64,000 nucleotides of DNA from positions 56,923,172 through 56,987,171 of the forward strand of contig OZ026517.1 of the NCBI GenBank assembly GCA_964019695.1, in the 5' to 3' direction. Source of the DNA: Loripinus fragilis. Taxonomy: Eukaryota; Mollusca; Bivalvia; Lucinida; Lucinidae. Under the pieces are notes generated by a model, which saw only the letters and a program-made list of their open reading frames with translations, was not told where the DNA came from and made no database searches. Shown one piece after another: positions 47,049 through 56,468 of this stretch. How positions within the stretch are numbered: position 1 is the stretch's first letter; every line of letters begins with the position of its first letter. The translations under genes were made by a program, and so were the position numbers.

Positions 47049-47444
47049 GTCCATGCAGTGTACCCTGGCTTTTGTCACTTATTTCTTTGACTAAGTGTTG
47101 CCCGTGCAGTGTACGCTGGCATGTGTCACCTCAGTTTTTGACAAAGTGATGTCCGTGCAGTGTACCCTGGCTTTTGTTACTTCATTTTTGACAAAGTATC
47201 GTCTGTGCAGTGTACCCTGGCTTTTGTCACTTCATTTTTTGACAAAGTGTTGCCTGTGCATTGTACGCTGGCATGTGTCACTTCATTTTTGACAAAGTGT
47301 TGTCCGTGCAGTGTACCCTGGCATGTGTCACTTCATTTTTGAGATAGTGTTGTCCGTGCAGTGTACCCTAGCTTTTGTCACTTCATTTTTTGACAAAGTC
47401 TTGTCCGTGCAGTGTACCCTAGCATTTTTCACTTCATTTTTAAA
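47049..47444 (+). repeat. Minisatellite, eight units of 50-51 bp
   Basis: Unit form GTCCGTGCAGTGTACCCTGG + CTTTTGTCACTTCATTTTTG + ACAAAGTGTT. Eight consecutive units, alternating between CTTTTGTCAC and CATGTGTCAC variants. No unique spacers lie between units, so this is not a CRISPR array. Confidence 0.95.
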
Positions 47445-47479
47445 TGTTTTTTTTTCGACATATTGTTTGCCCACAGTAA

Positions 47480-47825
47480 GAATTTTTATCATGTGACGTC
47501 GCATCTGGAAATGAAATAACGCCATGCAATAAAATCGATAAAGCACTAGTGATTTATAGATTTTCGGGAAACGTTATGACGTCCATAACGACGTTGCGTA
47601 CATAGTGACAAAATTACAACGTTTAACGGCAGAAATGAGATTTCAAAGTAATCTTAATGCCATGTGATAAATAGAATCCAACATTCGTGCTCTTGCATTA
47701 TTGAATGTATTAAGACTCGTTGCGAAAAAAAGATAAAATGCTCGACAAGCCTCGCATTTTATCTCTTTTCCTCAACTCGTTTAATAAATTCTATAAACAT
47801 GAGTGCTCATGTAAGATCCTCTATT
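47480..47825 (+). repeat. Palindromic repeat family, intact copy
   Basis: About 340 bp matching 49511-49852 in inverted orientation (GGCAGAAATGAGATTT, GATAAAATGCTCGACAAGCC, CATGAGTGCTCATGTAAGAT). Its right half is self-complementary around GCATTTTATCTC. Confidence 0.75.
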
Positions 47826-48871
47826 TATTGCTACTGCAGCTGCCACCTTGGACGTTTTCTTGAATATTTTAACCCGCTGAACAACAACATTAACATGCCA
47901 GTCAAATCTCCAAATGCATCCCCTATTAAAACTATCAGAAAATAAGTATTAATCCTTCGATATTGACTTGAAATCGCGGCTATCATGGACATCGTCTTAC
48001 ATATTTCAACCTTTAACTATTTAACTTGTTTGTATAAAGCCTTAAACCATCCATAAAAAAGTATAACTTAAATATTTTTACCAAGTACATCTGTGTGTCA
48101 GATAGGTCTTAGGAGCCTAACTGAGGTCACCATGATCGCCATCGTTAATATTCAAACTCTCAATGATGCCAGAGTGGTATCAGTTAGATTCTTTAAGAAC
48201 AAAGAAAAACCCTTATAATCAAGTTTCATGTCTCTCTGTTTTTCTACCAAACAAGAAAGTTTCTAGTCTTATGCGTCGTAGTTTAAACTCCTCCTTCATA
48301 TTGTGACGAAAGATGCTCATATTTAGCACAATGGTTGCTTATAGTTTGATAACGAATGACTGAGATACAACGTTCCTCGGAACCAAATGTCGAGGTCAAA
48401 TATGCTTAAATTCTGTCTTACAGCACAACTGTTTGAAAGAGAGTGTTCATTTTAGTAAAACAATTTCTTTTGGTGTGTAGATGACAACGAGGATATCAGA
48501 TTGAATATTTGTCTGTTGACGAAGATTGGGCATTTAATAAGGACTCTGACTAGACGGCTTCATAGTCAGGTCTTGGATAATGTTGTTTGCTTCGAATCCT
48601 TTCAAAATGCCACAGTAGACGACAAAACAGAGATCAGCAGTGCCATTTTCATTTATCTTCCCCTACTCTGAACTGCAAGGGTACATGTAACCCCTTTTTA
48701 GAGTATAGTAGGGAAAACCAAGTTCTCGTCAAACTCATGCAATAAAGAAGGAATTGCTTCGTATGAATATATACACCTCAAAATAATTAAAGAACCAATA
48801 CCATCAATTATAATATCGATGATTTTATGTAGAACGCATTTTGAAAATCGATTTTACGATCTAGTCTATTT
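47826..48871. other. No gene seen
   Basis: No recognised repeat or exon, including no esterase catalytic-serine exon (GESAGG-type) that I could spot. Confidence 0.4.
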
Positions 48872-49205
48872 TTAGACATTTTGAGACCCTACGTAACCAT
48901 TGCAAATATTTTCATTCTCAAAGCAATCCTTTAATACATCTTTTGCACCGTTCATAGCCTTATGATTTACACAGCTTTGATTAACAGCTACCAAGCTCAC
49001 TTGCTCATGCAATACGCTTCGAACATCGAACTGATTCACCAGAAGTATCAATGTTGTTGTGATTGACAGCAAGCAACACCCCAGTCGGACGTGCTGTTTG
49101 CTCCATTGGCTATCCGTGCTCAAGCTGGCTGTTCCGCTTTTCCGTTATACACTCCGACAAAATCTTTAATACGAATATACTTTAAATACAAAACTGCTTT
49201 AATTC
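48872..49205 (-). CDS. Exon-like fragment encoding a signal-anchor peptide, function unknown
   Basis: The minus-strand frame is open for about 90 codons. It contains a hydrophobic segment (LGCCLLSITTTLILLVNQF) that could be a signal anchor or signal peptide, then a Cys/Asn-rich stretch ending NENICNGYV. No ATG starts the frame: the first possible initiator is a TTG at 49123 and a TAA lies shortly before it. It could therefore be an internal exon or a relic. The partner at 46385-46710 is broken. I recognise no family. Confidence 0.3.
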
Positions 49206-49384
49206 CTAAAACCAGTTATACGATTACATATTAAATATATATTAACTTTTTTTCCTCTAAATTTTAAGTAATTTCCATAGTTTAGATATTTATAATGAAA
49301 TATAAATAAAAGCAATATATTCGATTTTTGGTCTCTTCATTGAATGAAAGTTCCAATAATCGAAATTAGTCTTAATTGATATAC

Positions 49385-49996
49385 TACAGGTTCCTTTAAC
49401 GATGCGTAAACTACCACAATTATTATACGACAGGTTCCTGTGCCAATGTTCATACTAGTTTGCCATATAACACGTTCCCATTCCAATGTTTATACTATAT
49501 AGTACATAGAGGATCTTACATGAGTGCTCATGTTTTATTGAATTTATTAAACGAGTTGGGAAAATGAGATAAAATGCGAGGCTTGCCGAGCATTTTATCT
49601 CTTTTTCGCAACGAGTTTAATAAATTCAATAATACAAGAGCACGAATGTTAGATTCTATTTATCATATGACATTAAGATTACTTTAAAATCTCATTTCTG
49701 CCGTAAAAACGTTATAACTTTGTCATTATGTACGCAACGTTGTTGTGGACGTCATAACGCTTCCCGAAAATCGATAAAACAATAGTGGTTTACAGATTTT
49801 ATTGCATGACGTTATTTCACTCCCAGACAAGACGTCATATGATAAACTATATTACGTGTTCCTGTATATCAAATTTTATTCTAGTACCATAAATTGTAGG
49901 TTGCTTTGCCAATATGTATACTTATACACTACATAATAGGTTCATTTGCCAATGTTTATACTAGTATACAATAATATAGGTTCCTGTGCCAACGAA
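49385..49996 (+). repeat. Degenerate tandem repeat of TAGGTTCCTGTGCCAATG, split by a palindromic repeat
   Basis: Seven cores related to ATAGGTTCCTGTGCCAATG lie near 49387, 49430, 49469, 49853, 49898, 49946 and 49976, most followed by TTTATACTAGT. The last core is the sequence immediately before the esterase exon. The block is interrupted by the inverted palindromic repeat at 49511-49852. Confidence 0.7.
49511..49852 (-). repeat. Palindromic repeat family, inverted intact copy
   Basis: Inverted counterpart of 47480-47825, with GATAAAATGCGAGGCTTGCC and AACGAGTTTAATAAATTC. Both copies keep the internal hairpin. Confidence 0.75.
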
Positions 49997-50012
49997 GTTG
50001 AAGATTTGCCAG
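49997..50012 (+). CDS. Carboxylesterase exon, 5' part (before the LTR insertion)
   Basis: GTTGAAGATTTGCCAG reads V-E-D-L-P-(A) in the same phase as the exon after the LTR element. It ends with CCAG, the 4-bp duplicated target. The acceptor may be the AG at 49996-49997 or the ATAG before GTTCCTG at 49980, so the exact exon start is uncertain. Confidence 0.5.
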
Positions 50013-50900
50013 TGTAATACCGCAGTCACTGATACAGTTCTATCCTGAGAGCGGCATCCAAAATAACTTATGTACCACTGTCAATATCTGTGAGCACGGT
50101 ACCAATCAACAAGTGTGATTACTGATCAAAGTCTATACTGTTCCTCCGCGTTGTGTATTTTTGTAAAGTCAATGATTAACAACCCTGAATTTCGACAATT
50201 TATTTTACAAGTCCAAAGTGGAGTGATTTTTTATAATTTAAATAATAATTTTTAGAAACCCGACTGTCCAAAACCTTTCCCAATTTCACTCTCTTGTGTC
50301 AAGCCAAAAACTGAGATGGGGAAGGATGCACCCCGGTTTTGAGGTATCTCCAATCCCATCATGCATTTCTCTGTTCATAGAAGCGTATATTCTATTGGTT
50401 ATCGGTAAAGGTTAGGATAGTAGAGCCATTACGATTGGTCGAAATGAAATTCACAAATATCATGGTCAAATTAAACCCTTGCTACGCCGAAGAACCTGAA
50501 CTAATTTATGTTTTTATCAATTGTCATTCTAATGACGCCAAACTATGGCAACCGTTTCCATTCGAAACACAAACAGTGCAGACCTGATCAGACAGCTTCA
50601 CCAGAAGCCAACTGCTCTAAGTCTGCAGTGTATTGAAATATTGTATGGCGCAGCAAGGTCAAATATACAACCTTTTACTTGAACTCTACAGTCTATCATT
50701 AACAACCTTCCAGCTAGCTATATAAGTGTTTATCGGAAGACACTAAAAATGGGATGAAAGGAAGCGTGATATTTCTAATAGGTTGACCTTTGTTATCTTC
50801 AATTTAATGAGCTGTCCACTTGGGTATTTCATAACTGCTGAAATTGGGCACATAAATGCCATTACATGAATAAAAAGTACCTATACACAAAAGTGTTACA
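50013..50900 (-). repeat. 3' LTR, 888 bp
   Basis: Direct repeat of 55578-56468. In element orientation it starts TGTAACACTTTTGTG and ends GTATTACA. It contains a TATA-like CTTATATAGC (plus about 50717-50726) in the U3-like part. A minus-strand AATAAA (plus about 50200) could be the polyadenylation signal. Confidence 0.9.
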
Positions 50901-50908
50901 TCCCTCCC
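50901..50908 (-). promoter_or_regulatory. Polypurine tract
   Basis: In element orientation GGGAGGGA directly precedes the 3' LTR, the position and composition of the plus-strand primer of reverse transcription. Confidence 0.7.
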
Positions 50909-51028
50909 GAACCTACAAGACAATCGCATGAGGCATAAGCTTTACGCCTCGCGCGATTTTCTGAAAAAAAATGATATTCAGGAAGGCATGTAACATGTAA
51001 GTCACATATACACTTGAACAATATAAGT

Positions 51029-51355
51029 TCACAGTGGGGTCTCTTCATTTGTCATTTCGCTGTCCTGGAGGTCCTCGGTAGATGTAGCTTTAGTGGCTCT
51101 GTCAACGTCATTCCTGGTTTTCCATGCGATAAGTGATTCGAATAGTGTGGATTCCTCCACTCCCTGGTTTAACTTATGTTCTATGAATTCTGTCACCAGA
51201 TGAATTCCCAGAATACACGATCGGAGTGGCTGTAGCAAATCAATATTATAAAGCTGGTACAGTTCTTCCAATAATTCTTTAGCACGTGCTGGATCAGTAG
51301 GCGTACTTGGGCTGGCTATTCCTTGAGACATGGCTTCTGAAAGAATAATAGTCAT
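51029..51355 (-). CDS. Element ORF downstream of env, 108 aa, unknown function
   Basis: The ATG at 51355 opens a frame of 108 codons. A second ATG at 51331 (MSQGIASPSTP) follows a strong acceptor (CTTTCAG, ending at 51337). The predicted protein is helical, with LLEELYQLYNIDLLQPLRS in the middle and an acidic Ser/Thr-rich tail (STEDLQDSEMTNEETPL). No family recognised. It lies 129 bp before the 3' LTR and is in a different frame from the preceding ORF. A 67-nt GT-AG intron (51337-51403) would join the two in phase, but a TGA (51435-51437) precedes the donor. Confidence 0.5.
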   Translation of the reverse strand: MTIILSEAMSQGIASPSTPTDPARAKELLEELYQLYNIDLLQPLRSCILGIHLVTEFIEHKLNQGVEESTLFESLIAWKTRNDVDRATKATSTEDLQDSEMTNEETPL

Positions 51356-51434
51356 TGTTCAACTTCATAGGTTGCCGTTGTTTTTATGGCAGTCTTCTCA
51401 TACCAGTGAGATTGATGGTATCATACACTGGTAC

Positions 51435-51887
51435 TCATTGATGCTCATGCATAGCTTGAAATGCCATGGACCACATAACCCTTGTCTCTATGAAGTAGGG
51501 GTCTATATATGACTTAAACTCATACTCTGTCTCAGAAAACATCTGACTACAGTAATGGAAACATAATAGCCAGTTCAGGTATCTCGGTGAAACCCGTTGA
51601 ATCTCAAGCATTGGCAACGCCTTCTCTATTAATTCCTTGGCATGCATACACATGCCAATCAATGTATGTACGTCGTCAGCTTCCCTCGGAAAGTTTGAAG
51701 TAATTTTGTCGATCACAATGTCTGTGAACACCTGCTCAGGCTCACTCATAATCGGACGATGCTCATTCTCTCGAAAGTTAGAGATGTTTAAGTTTATCCA
51801 TTGTTTCAGCTCTTCTTTTCCTTTACTCAGGTCAATCAGCATGTTAAAGGTGTCCCAGCAATTTATGTATCTAGCGTCGAGTTCCAT
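51435..51887 (-). CDS. Element ORF directly after env, 150 aa, unknown function
   Basis: The ATG at 51887 follows a good splice acceptor (TTTCAG ending at 51891), 43 nt after the env stop. The protein is mostly helical and Cys/His-containing (IGMCMHAKELIEKALPMLEI, LNWLLCFHYCSQMFSETEYE). It has no signal peptide or membrane segment. I recognise no retroviral or cellular family. Position (env, acceptor, ORF, purine tract, LTR) resembles retroviral accessory genes expressed from spliced messages; that reading is inference. Confidence 0.5.
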   Translation of the reverse strand: MELDARYINCWDTFNMLIDLSKGKEELKQWINLNISNFRENEHRPIMSEPEQVFTDIVIDKITSNFPREADDVHTLIGMCMHAKELIEKALPMLEIQRVSPRYLNWLLCFHYCSQMFSETEYEFKSYIDPYFIETRVMWSMAFQAMHEHQ

Positions 51888-51935
51888 GACCTGAAACCAA
51901 GTGGAGGTAAAGCATCTGGTTTAGTAATTTTTCAA

Positions 51936-53645
51936 TTATTTAGTGTCCAACACTACAAACTTCTCCTTTATGATTCTGTTAGATGTCGTCGGTCGCTCTA
52001 TGTCCGTCAGTAAAGATGTGGCAACTTCTACCATGTTGTCGTCACCTTCTGTCACGCTCGGTTTCGTCTTAAGACCTTCCCTTATTTTGGGCTTTCTCAT
52101 GACAAGGCAGGGCATGTTTTTGAGAATTTTGAACTTACATTTCAGTAAGTATGTGGCCAAAACACAAAGAATAATGATAACAGACATAACAATTGTTAAG
52201 TAACCCCATAGTGGGAAATGTTCTGTTGCTATAGGTTCAATCTGCCATTTATTATGCAAGTCTTCAACCAAATTACCCAATAGAAAATCTTCTAAGTTAG
52301 CCAATTTAGGTGGAATTTTAATAGTATCATTGCTGAAAGGAACAATTCGATTTATGTCATCCCAAACCCTCAAGTCTGAAATATTATAGCCCTTCAACAT
52401 ATTATTTGCAAAGTTTTCGATGTTCTCTGTTGAACGACCCTCAAAATACCCTAACAATGAAAAATGATTTGACGTAGCCTGACACGACTTATGTAATGTC
52501 AAAAAACCAAATGGTGGATCAACTTGCTGTCTTCCACTTTCTTCTTTCTTACATGACAAATGAAATACTGTTGGCTTATCCAAAATAACCAAGTAAACAT
52601 CATTAGACAAATAAAATGCAGTTGGTAAAGTGGTTTGATGTATCCATACATTGCAAAATTTCTTGACGTGAACCTTATCCTGATTGAAGTTACTTAAAAG
52701 ACAATTAAGCCCAACATTAGCATTTCTTATAGGACTTTTTACGTTACAGATTTGCAAGCCTGATTGAACACAATCTTTAACCTGAGTTTCCGTTAATAAA
52801 ATATATTGAGATCTATCTGAATTGATCGCCAAATAATTGGATTCTAGCTTATAATATGCTAAAAGTTTTTTATCATCCTTATCAACCCTTGTCCTGCCTA
52901 ACAATGGCACAGGTAAGGAATAAGCACGGAATATATCAAATTGTTGTGAATATTCCACCAAAGGGACCCTTATTGAAATAATAATGTGTTTACCATCGAA
53001 AATAGGTATACACGATAAAAGTTTATAGTAATCAAATAAATGTGCACGTGGATCACGTGGTAATCCAACTGTCTGTGGCAACCTATCCTTAATTTCGAGT
53101 AACATATTGCGTAATCGCTCTGCAGGAATTGTCGTTGGTGACAGTTTCTGCATAGCTACTGCTTGTATTTGTATTTGGAAATGTACATAGAAGTACATTG
53201 ATCTTGACAAGGCAAGTTTTAGTTCCCCTTTTAACGTATTAAGCCTTGAAAACAATACCACTATTGTCCTGGCTTCTCTTATTTCTTGCTCTAAATGATT
53301 AGACATATTAATAACCTTGTCCTCAACTGACCCAATTAGCATTAACAAGTCATTAATTCTTTGCCTGTTTTCCTTAATTTCCATTCTGGATACGTTAAGT
53401 ATAGATAGCGACTCTTCCACAACATGCATCAAAGTGTCTTGATTAGCGGACAATTTATACACATTTCTTTGAATGCTAGAAATTTCAGCATTCGTGGCAA
53501 TGTCAAATATGTCACTCATTAGATCTCCGTTAAAGCCAAACACCTTACGCTTGTGTCTGCCCTGTCCGTCCGTCTCTTTTAATAGTCTATAGTCATTGAA
53601 ACTTTCTACTATGTCAGCGTGAACTCCCTTAATGACAGAAATCTC
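51936..53645 (-). CDS. env: Envelope-like fusion glycoprotein of the LTR element (baculovirus F/errantivirus-type)
   Basis: The frame is open from 53645 to the stop at 51936. A dibasic R-H-K-R motif (53547-53558) is followed by VFGFNGDLMSDIFDIA, which resembles the cleavage site and fusion-peptide start of baculovirus F-like envelopes. Then come a heptad-rich segment (about 30-110 residues on), a Cys-containing ectodomain, a 23-residue membrane anchor (LWGYLTIVMSVIIILCVLAT...) and a 68-residue cytoplasmic tail. Only about 28 codons precede the cleavage motif before a TGA at 53646, far less than the usual N-terminal subunit. That part is missing, in another frame, or supplied by a spliced upstream exon. 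The GTG at 53543 is not a credible start. The class assignment rests on architecture, not on a database match. Confidence 0.7.
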   Translation of the reverse strand, partial: EISVIKGVHADIVESFNDYRLLKETDGQGRHKRKVFGFNGDLMSDIFDIATNAEISSIQRNVYKLSANQDTLMHVVEESLSILNVSRMEIKENRQRINDLLMLIGSVEDKVINMSNHLEQEIREARTIVVLFSRLNTLKGELKLALSRSMYFYVHFQIQIQAVAMQKLSPTTIPAERLRNMLLEIKDRLPQTVGLPRDPRAHLFDYYKLLSCIPIFDGKHIIISIRVPLVEYSQQFDIFRAYSLPVPLLGRTRVDKDDKKLLAYYKLESNYLAINSDRSQYILLTETQVKDCVQSGLQICNVKSPIRNANVGLNCLLSNFNQDKVHVKKFCNVWIHQTTLPTAFYLSNDVYLVILDKPTVFHLSCKKEESGRQQVDPPFGFLTLHKSCQATSNHFSLLGYFEGRSTENIENFANNMLKGYNISDLRVWDDINRIVPFSNDTIKIPPKLANLEDFLLGNLVEDLHNKWQIEPIATEHFPLWGYLTIVMSVIIILCVLATYLLKCKFKILKNMPCLVMRKPKIREGLKTKPSVTEGDDNMVEVATSLLTDIERPTTSNRIIKEKFVVLDTK

Positions 53646-54826
53646 TCATTCTATGAAACTACACTTCTGTGCATCAATGCACTTATATAAAATAAATCTT
53701 AGTCTCTAATACACTTTCTCAACAAGTTAAACAAATATATCATAACTCATTAGGACCTAAATGGGCGGTCGTTAACATCAACCTTTACTTTAATGCAAAA
53801 CCCATGTCCTCACACGAGACCTTACAGTAAGTAGACGTCAACTACCGTCTAACACAAAATGTGTCATTATGCTTGTTCTTTAACAACTTACAAGTCTCTT
53901 TCTCAATAACCCCATTGACCAATTCAAGTAGCTTGACCATAAAATTGCCAAAATGCTAAAACAATAGCACCAGAATAATATCTGACTACTAAGTCAACTT
54001 ATACGATCATTGCAACAATTACGCACTACTGAGTGTTAAAATATACCCCTGCTTTCCACAAAGCTTACCAATTAAAACTTCTATATACACTGAAACAAAC
54101 TACATGCTTCTAACACACCATTCATACTCGTTTCAACCTGTGATAAAATAACAAGGACTCCAAGGGTCGTCGCTAACTTGCAACTTCTCATGTATAAACA
54201 AACCCTAATCCTTACTCAGAGACTCAAGTAAGAAAGCGTCAACTACCGCTTTACACAAAATATGGCATCATGCTTGCTATATAGCAACTTACAATCTCAA
54301 AATAAACATTGACCTTTCAAAATGGCTGATCATACTTGATCAATACAAAACAGTTGTACCAGATATAATAACTGACCACTTAAGTCAAAACACAAGCTTG
54401 CACAAAATCACCATCACAGATTAACAAGGTTAATAAACAAGTTAGGGTATACAACACCCTCAATTACTTTAGACAAAAGTAAACAACCATTCTATCTCTC
54501 ACAGAATATCAATTACATACTGCTATTTACAAATTTCTTATGAAGGCAAATAATTTCTTTAATATCTGACTGGTCCTGATCTACCCAGTTTTATGTCTCA
54601 AAACAAACTTGATCAATATTCGAACCAAAACTGACTGAAGCCTTCCATAAATTTACATGCTATTATTCTTTGAAATAAATTTTCCAACTAATTGTGTCAA
54701 AAGAAAATATCCATATTAGATAATTAATTCCTCACTTTATAATTAAAATCAACCCTATCAATTTTAGTTACTTATTTATATGCTCTCAAAACAGGCTTCA
54801 GTATATAAAATATTTTATAATTAGCC
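53646..54826 (-). other. Non-coding interior of the LTR element with a 401-bp-spaced duplication
   Basis: CGTCAACTACCGYYTWACAC + AAAAT occurs at 53837 and 54238, with similar sequence for over 150 bp downstream of each (TTATGCTTG, AACTTACAA, CATTGACC). No pol-like frame. Gag's C-terminus and most of pol would be expected here in a complete element. Confidence 0.65.
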
Positions 54827-55225
54827 TTAGTGTCTGTCCATATGTCTGCCTCTGTCATTCGGTCTATATTTATTACTAAAATCCTTGCCCTTTTTCTCTT
54901 CACTGGCTTTTACTACCTTTTTACTTGAAAATGCTATTTCTTCAATTTCTTTAACCAAATCTTTATCCAAATTTCCCTCAAAGTTCATCTTATGTTTACT
55001 CCCTTCTGGTTTATCATTATTTCCAACCCGTGTTAGGATGATGCTTAGAAAAATTTGCGAGTTTTCATCACTAGCTTCTTCTAAGTCTAAACTACCAACC
55101 TCCGCTACAATTTGTTTAGTACACTCAATCATTGTTCGATTGTGCTCACTCATGCCTTGCGCAGTCTGCACCAAGCATTGAGAATTGTCATTGATTGCCT
55201 TAGCTAACTCTTGAAATTCGGCCAT
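54827..55225 (-). CDS. Short gag-like ORF, 132 aa
   Basis: The ATG at 55225 begins 353 bp after the 5' LTR. The N-terminal 60 residues are helical (MAEFQELAKAINDNSQCLVQ). The C-terminal end is very basic and Arg/His/Asn rich (FSNKYRPNDRGRHMDRH), as in nucleic-acid-binding ends of Gag. No zinc knuckle and no major capsid homology can be seen. At 132 aa it is about a third of a usual Gag, consistent with an internally deleted gag; this is an inference from position and composition. Confidence 0.45.
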   Translation of the reverse strand: MAEFQELAKAINDNSQCLVQTAQGMSEHNRTMIECTKQIVAEVGSLDLEEASDENSQIFLSIILTRVGNNDKPEGSKHKMNFEGNLDKDLVKEIEEIAFSSKKVVKASEEKKGKDFSNKYRPNDRGRHMDRH

Positions 55226-55577
55226 ATTGAATTAAATTAATAGAGTACAATATAAGTGTAATTAATTTAAAAAAATACTTTTAATTATTAATTATTATTT
55301 TTAAAATAAAAAAAAAAAACAAAAACAAAAATTAACACCAATCTATTTCTTAACACCTTGTAAATAACAGAAAAAAAAATAATTTGCTAAGGTACTATTT
55401 ATCAAGTAGCAGATTAAACCTATATGACAATTGATATGACTGTCCAATATCTTAATTTTATTCAATGTACAAGAAAGCCCAGATAAGTAGATCAAAAGAC
55501 TTACCAATGCAACTTCCAGCGACGTCTGTATGGTTCCAAAGTTCGATCCTGGTTCACGGTTAGACCAAAATAACAAG

Positions 55578-56468
55578 TGTAATACCGCAGTCACTGATAC
55601 AGTTCTATCCTGAGAGTGGCATCCAAAATAACTTATGTACCACTGTCAATATCTGTGAGCACGGTACCAATCAACAAGTGTGATTACTGATCAAAGTCTA
55701 TACTGTTCCTCCGCGTTGTGTATTTTTTTAAAGTCAATGATTAACAACCCTGAATTTCGACAATTTATTTTACAAGTCCAAAGTGGAGTGATTTATTTAT
55801 TTAATTTAAATAATAATTTTTAGAAACCCGACTGTCCAAAACCTTTCCCAATTTCACTCTCTTGTGTCAAGCCAAAAACTGAGATGGGGAAGGATGCACC
55901 CCGGTTTTGAGGTATCTCCAATCCCATCATGCATTTCTCTGTTCATAGAAGCGTATATTCTATTGGTTATCGGTAAAGGTTAGGATAGTAGAGCCATTTC
56001 GATTGGTCGAAATGAAATTCACAAATATCATGGTCAAATTAAACCCTTGCTACGCCAAAGAACCTGAACTAATTTATGTTTTTATCAATTGTCATTCTAA
56101 TGACGCCAAACTATGGCAACCGTTTCCATTCGAAACACAAACAGTGCAGACCTGATCAGACAGCTTCACCAGAAGCCAACTGCTCTGAGTCTGCAGTGTA
56201 TTGAAATATTATATGGCGCAGCAAGGTCAAATATACAACCTTTTACTTGAACTCTACAGTCTATCATTAACAACCTTCCAGCTAGCTATATAAGTGTTTA
56301 TCGGAAGACACTAAAAATGGGATGAAAGGAAGCGTGATATTTCTAATAGGTTGACCTTTGTTATCTTCAATTTAATGAGCTGTCCACTTGGGTATTTCAT
56401 AACTGCTGAAATTGGGCACATACATGCCATTACATGAATAAAAAGTACCTATACACAAAAGTGTTACA
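55578..56468 (-). repeat. 5' LTR, 891 bp
   Basis: Matches 50013-50900 with about eight substitutions plus an ATTTATTTATTT versus ATTTTTTAT difference. In element orientation it starts TGTAACAC right next to host CCAG. Directly after its other end a TGGTCTAACCGTGAACCAGG stretch begins about 12 nt into the interior and is the only TGG-start candidate for a primer binding site; I could not match it to a tRNA end. Confidence 0.9.

Larger units (their letters stand above)
50013..56468 (-). mobile_element. LTR retroelement with env but no pol, 6,456 bp
   Basis: Order on the minus strand: 5' LTR (55578-56468), short gag-like ORF, about 1.2 kb non-coding, envelope-like gene, two further ORFs, purine tract, 3' LTR (50013-50900). 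Both LTRs begin TGTAACAC and end GTATTACA in element orientation. The flanking CCAG (50009-50012, 56469-56472) is a 4-bp target duplication, as in Ty3/gypsy-type and retroviral-type integrations. The LTRs differ by about eight substitutions and one small A/T-rich indel in 888 bp, so the insertion is young. No protease, reverse transcriptase, RNase H or integrase frame exists in the 4.68-kb interior. It must have been mobilised by enzymes from elsewhere, or lost pol by internal deletion after or before insertion. Confidence 0.9.

Noticed and set aside
47049..47444. Possible CRISPR array
   Set aside because: Units are contiguous with no unique spacers; the genome is eukaryotic. It is a minisatellite.
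51330..52203. Plus-strand open frames in the 51-52-kb interval
   Set aside because: Antisense shadows of the element's env and downstream ORFs.
54885..55181. 98-codon plus-strand frame with hydrophobic content
   Set aside because: Antisense of the short gag-like ORF.
55541..55577. Primer binding site for a specific tRNA
   Set aside because: A TGG-start stretch exists near the 5' LTR, but I could not match it to a known tRNA 3' end, so no primer is claimed.
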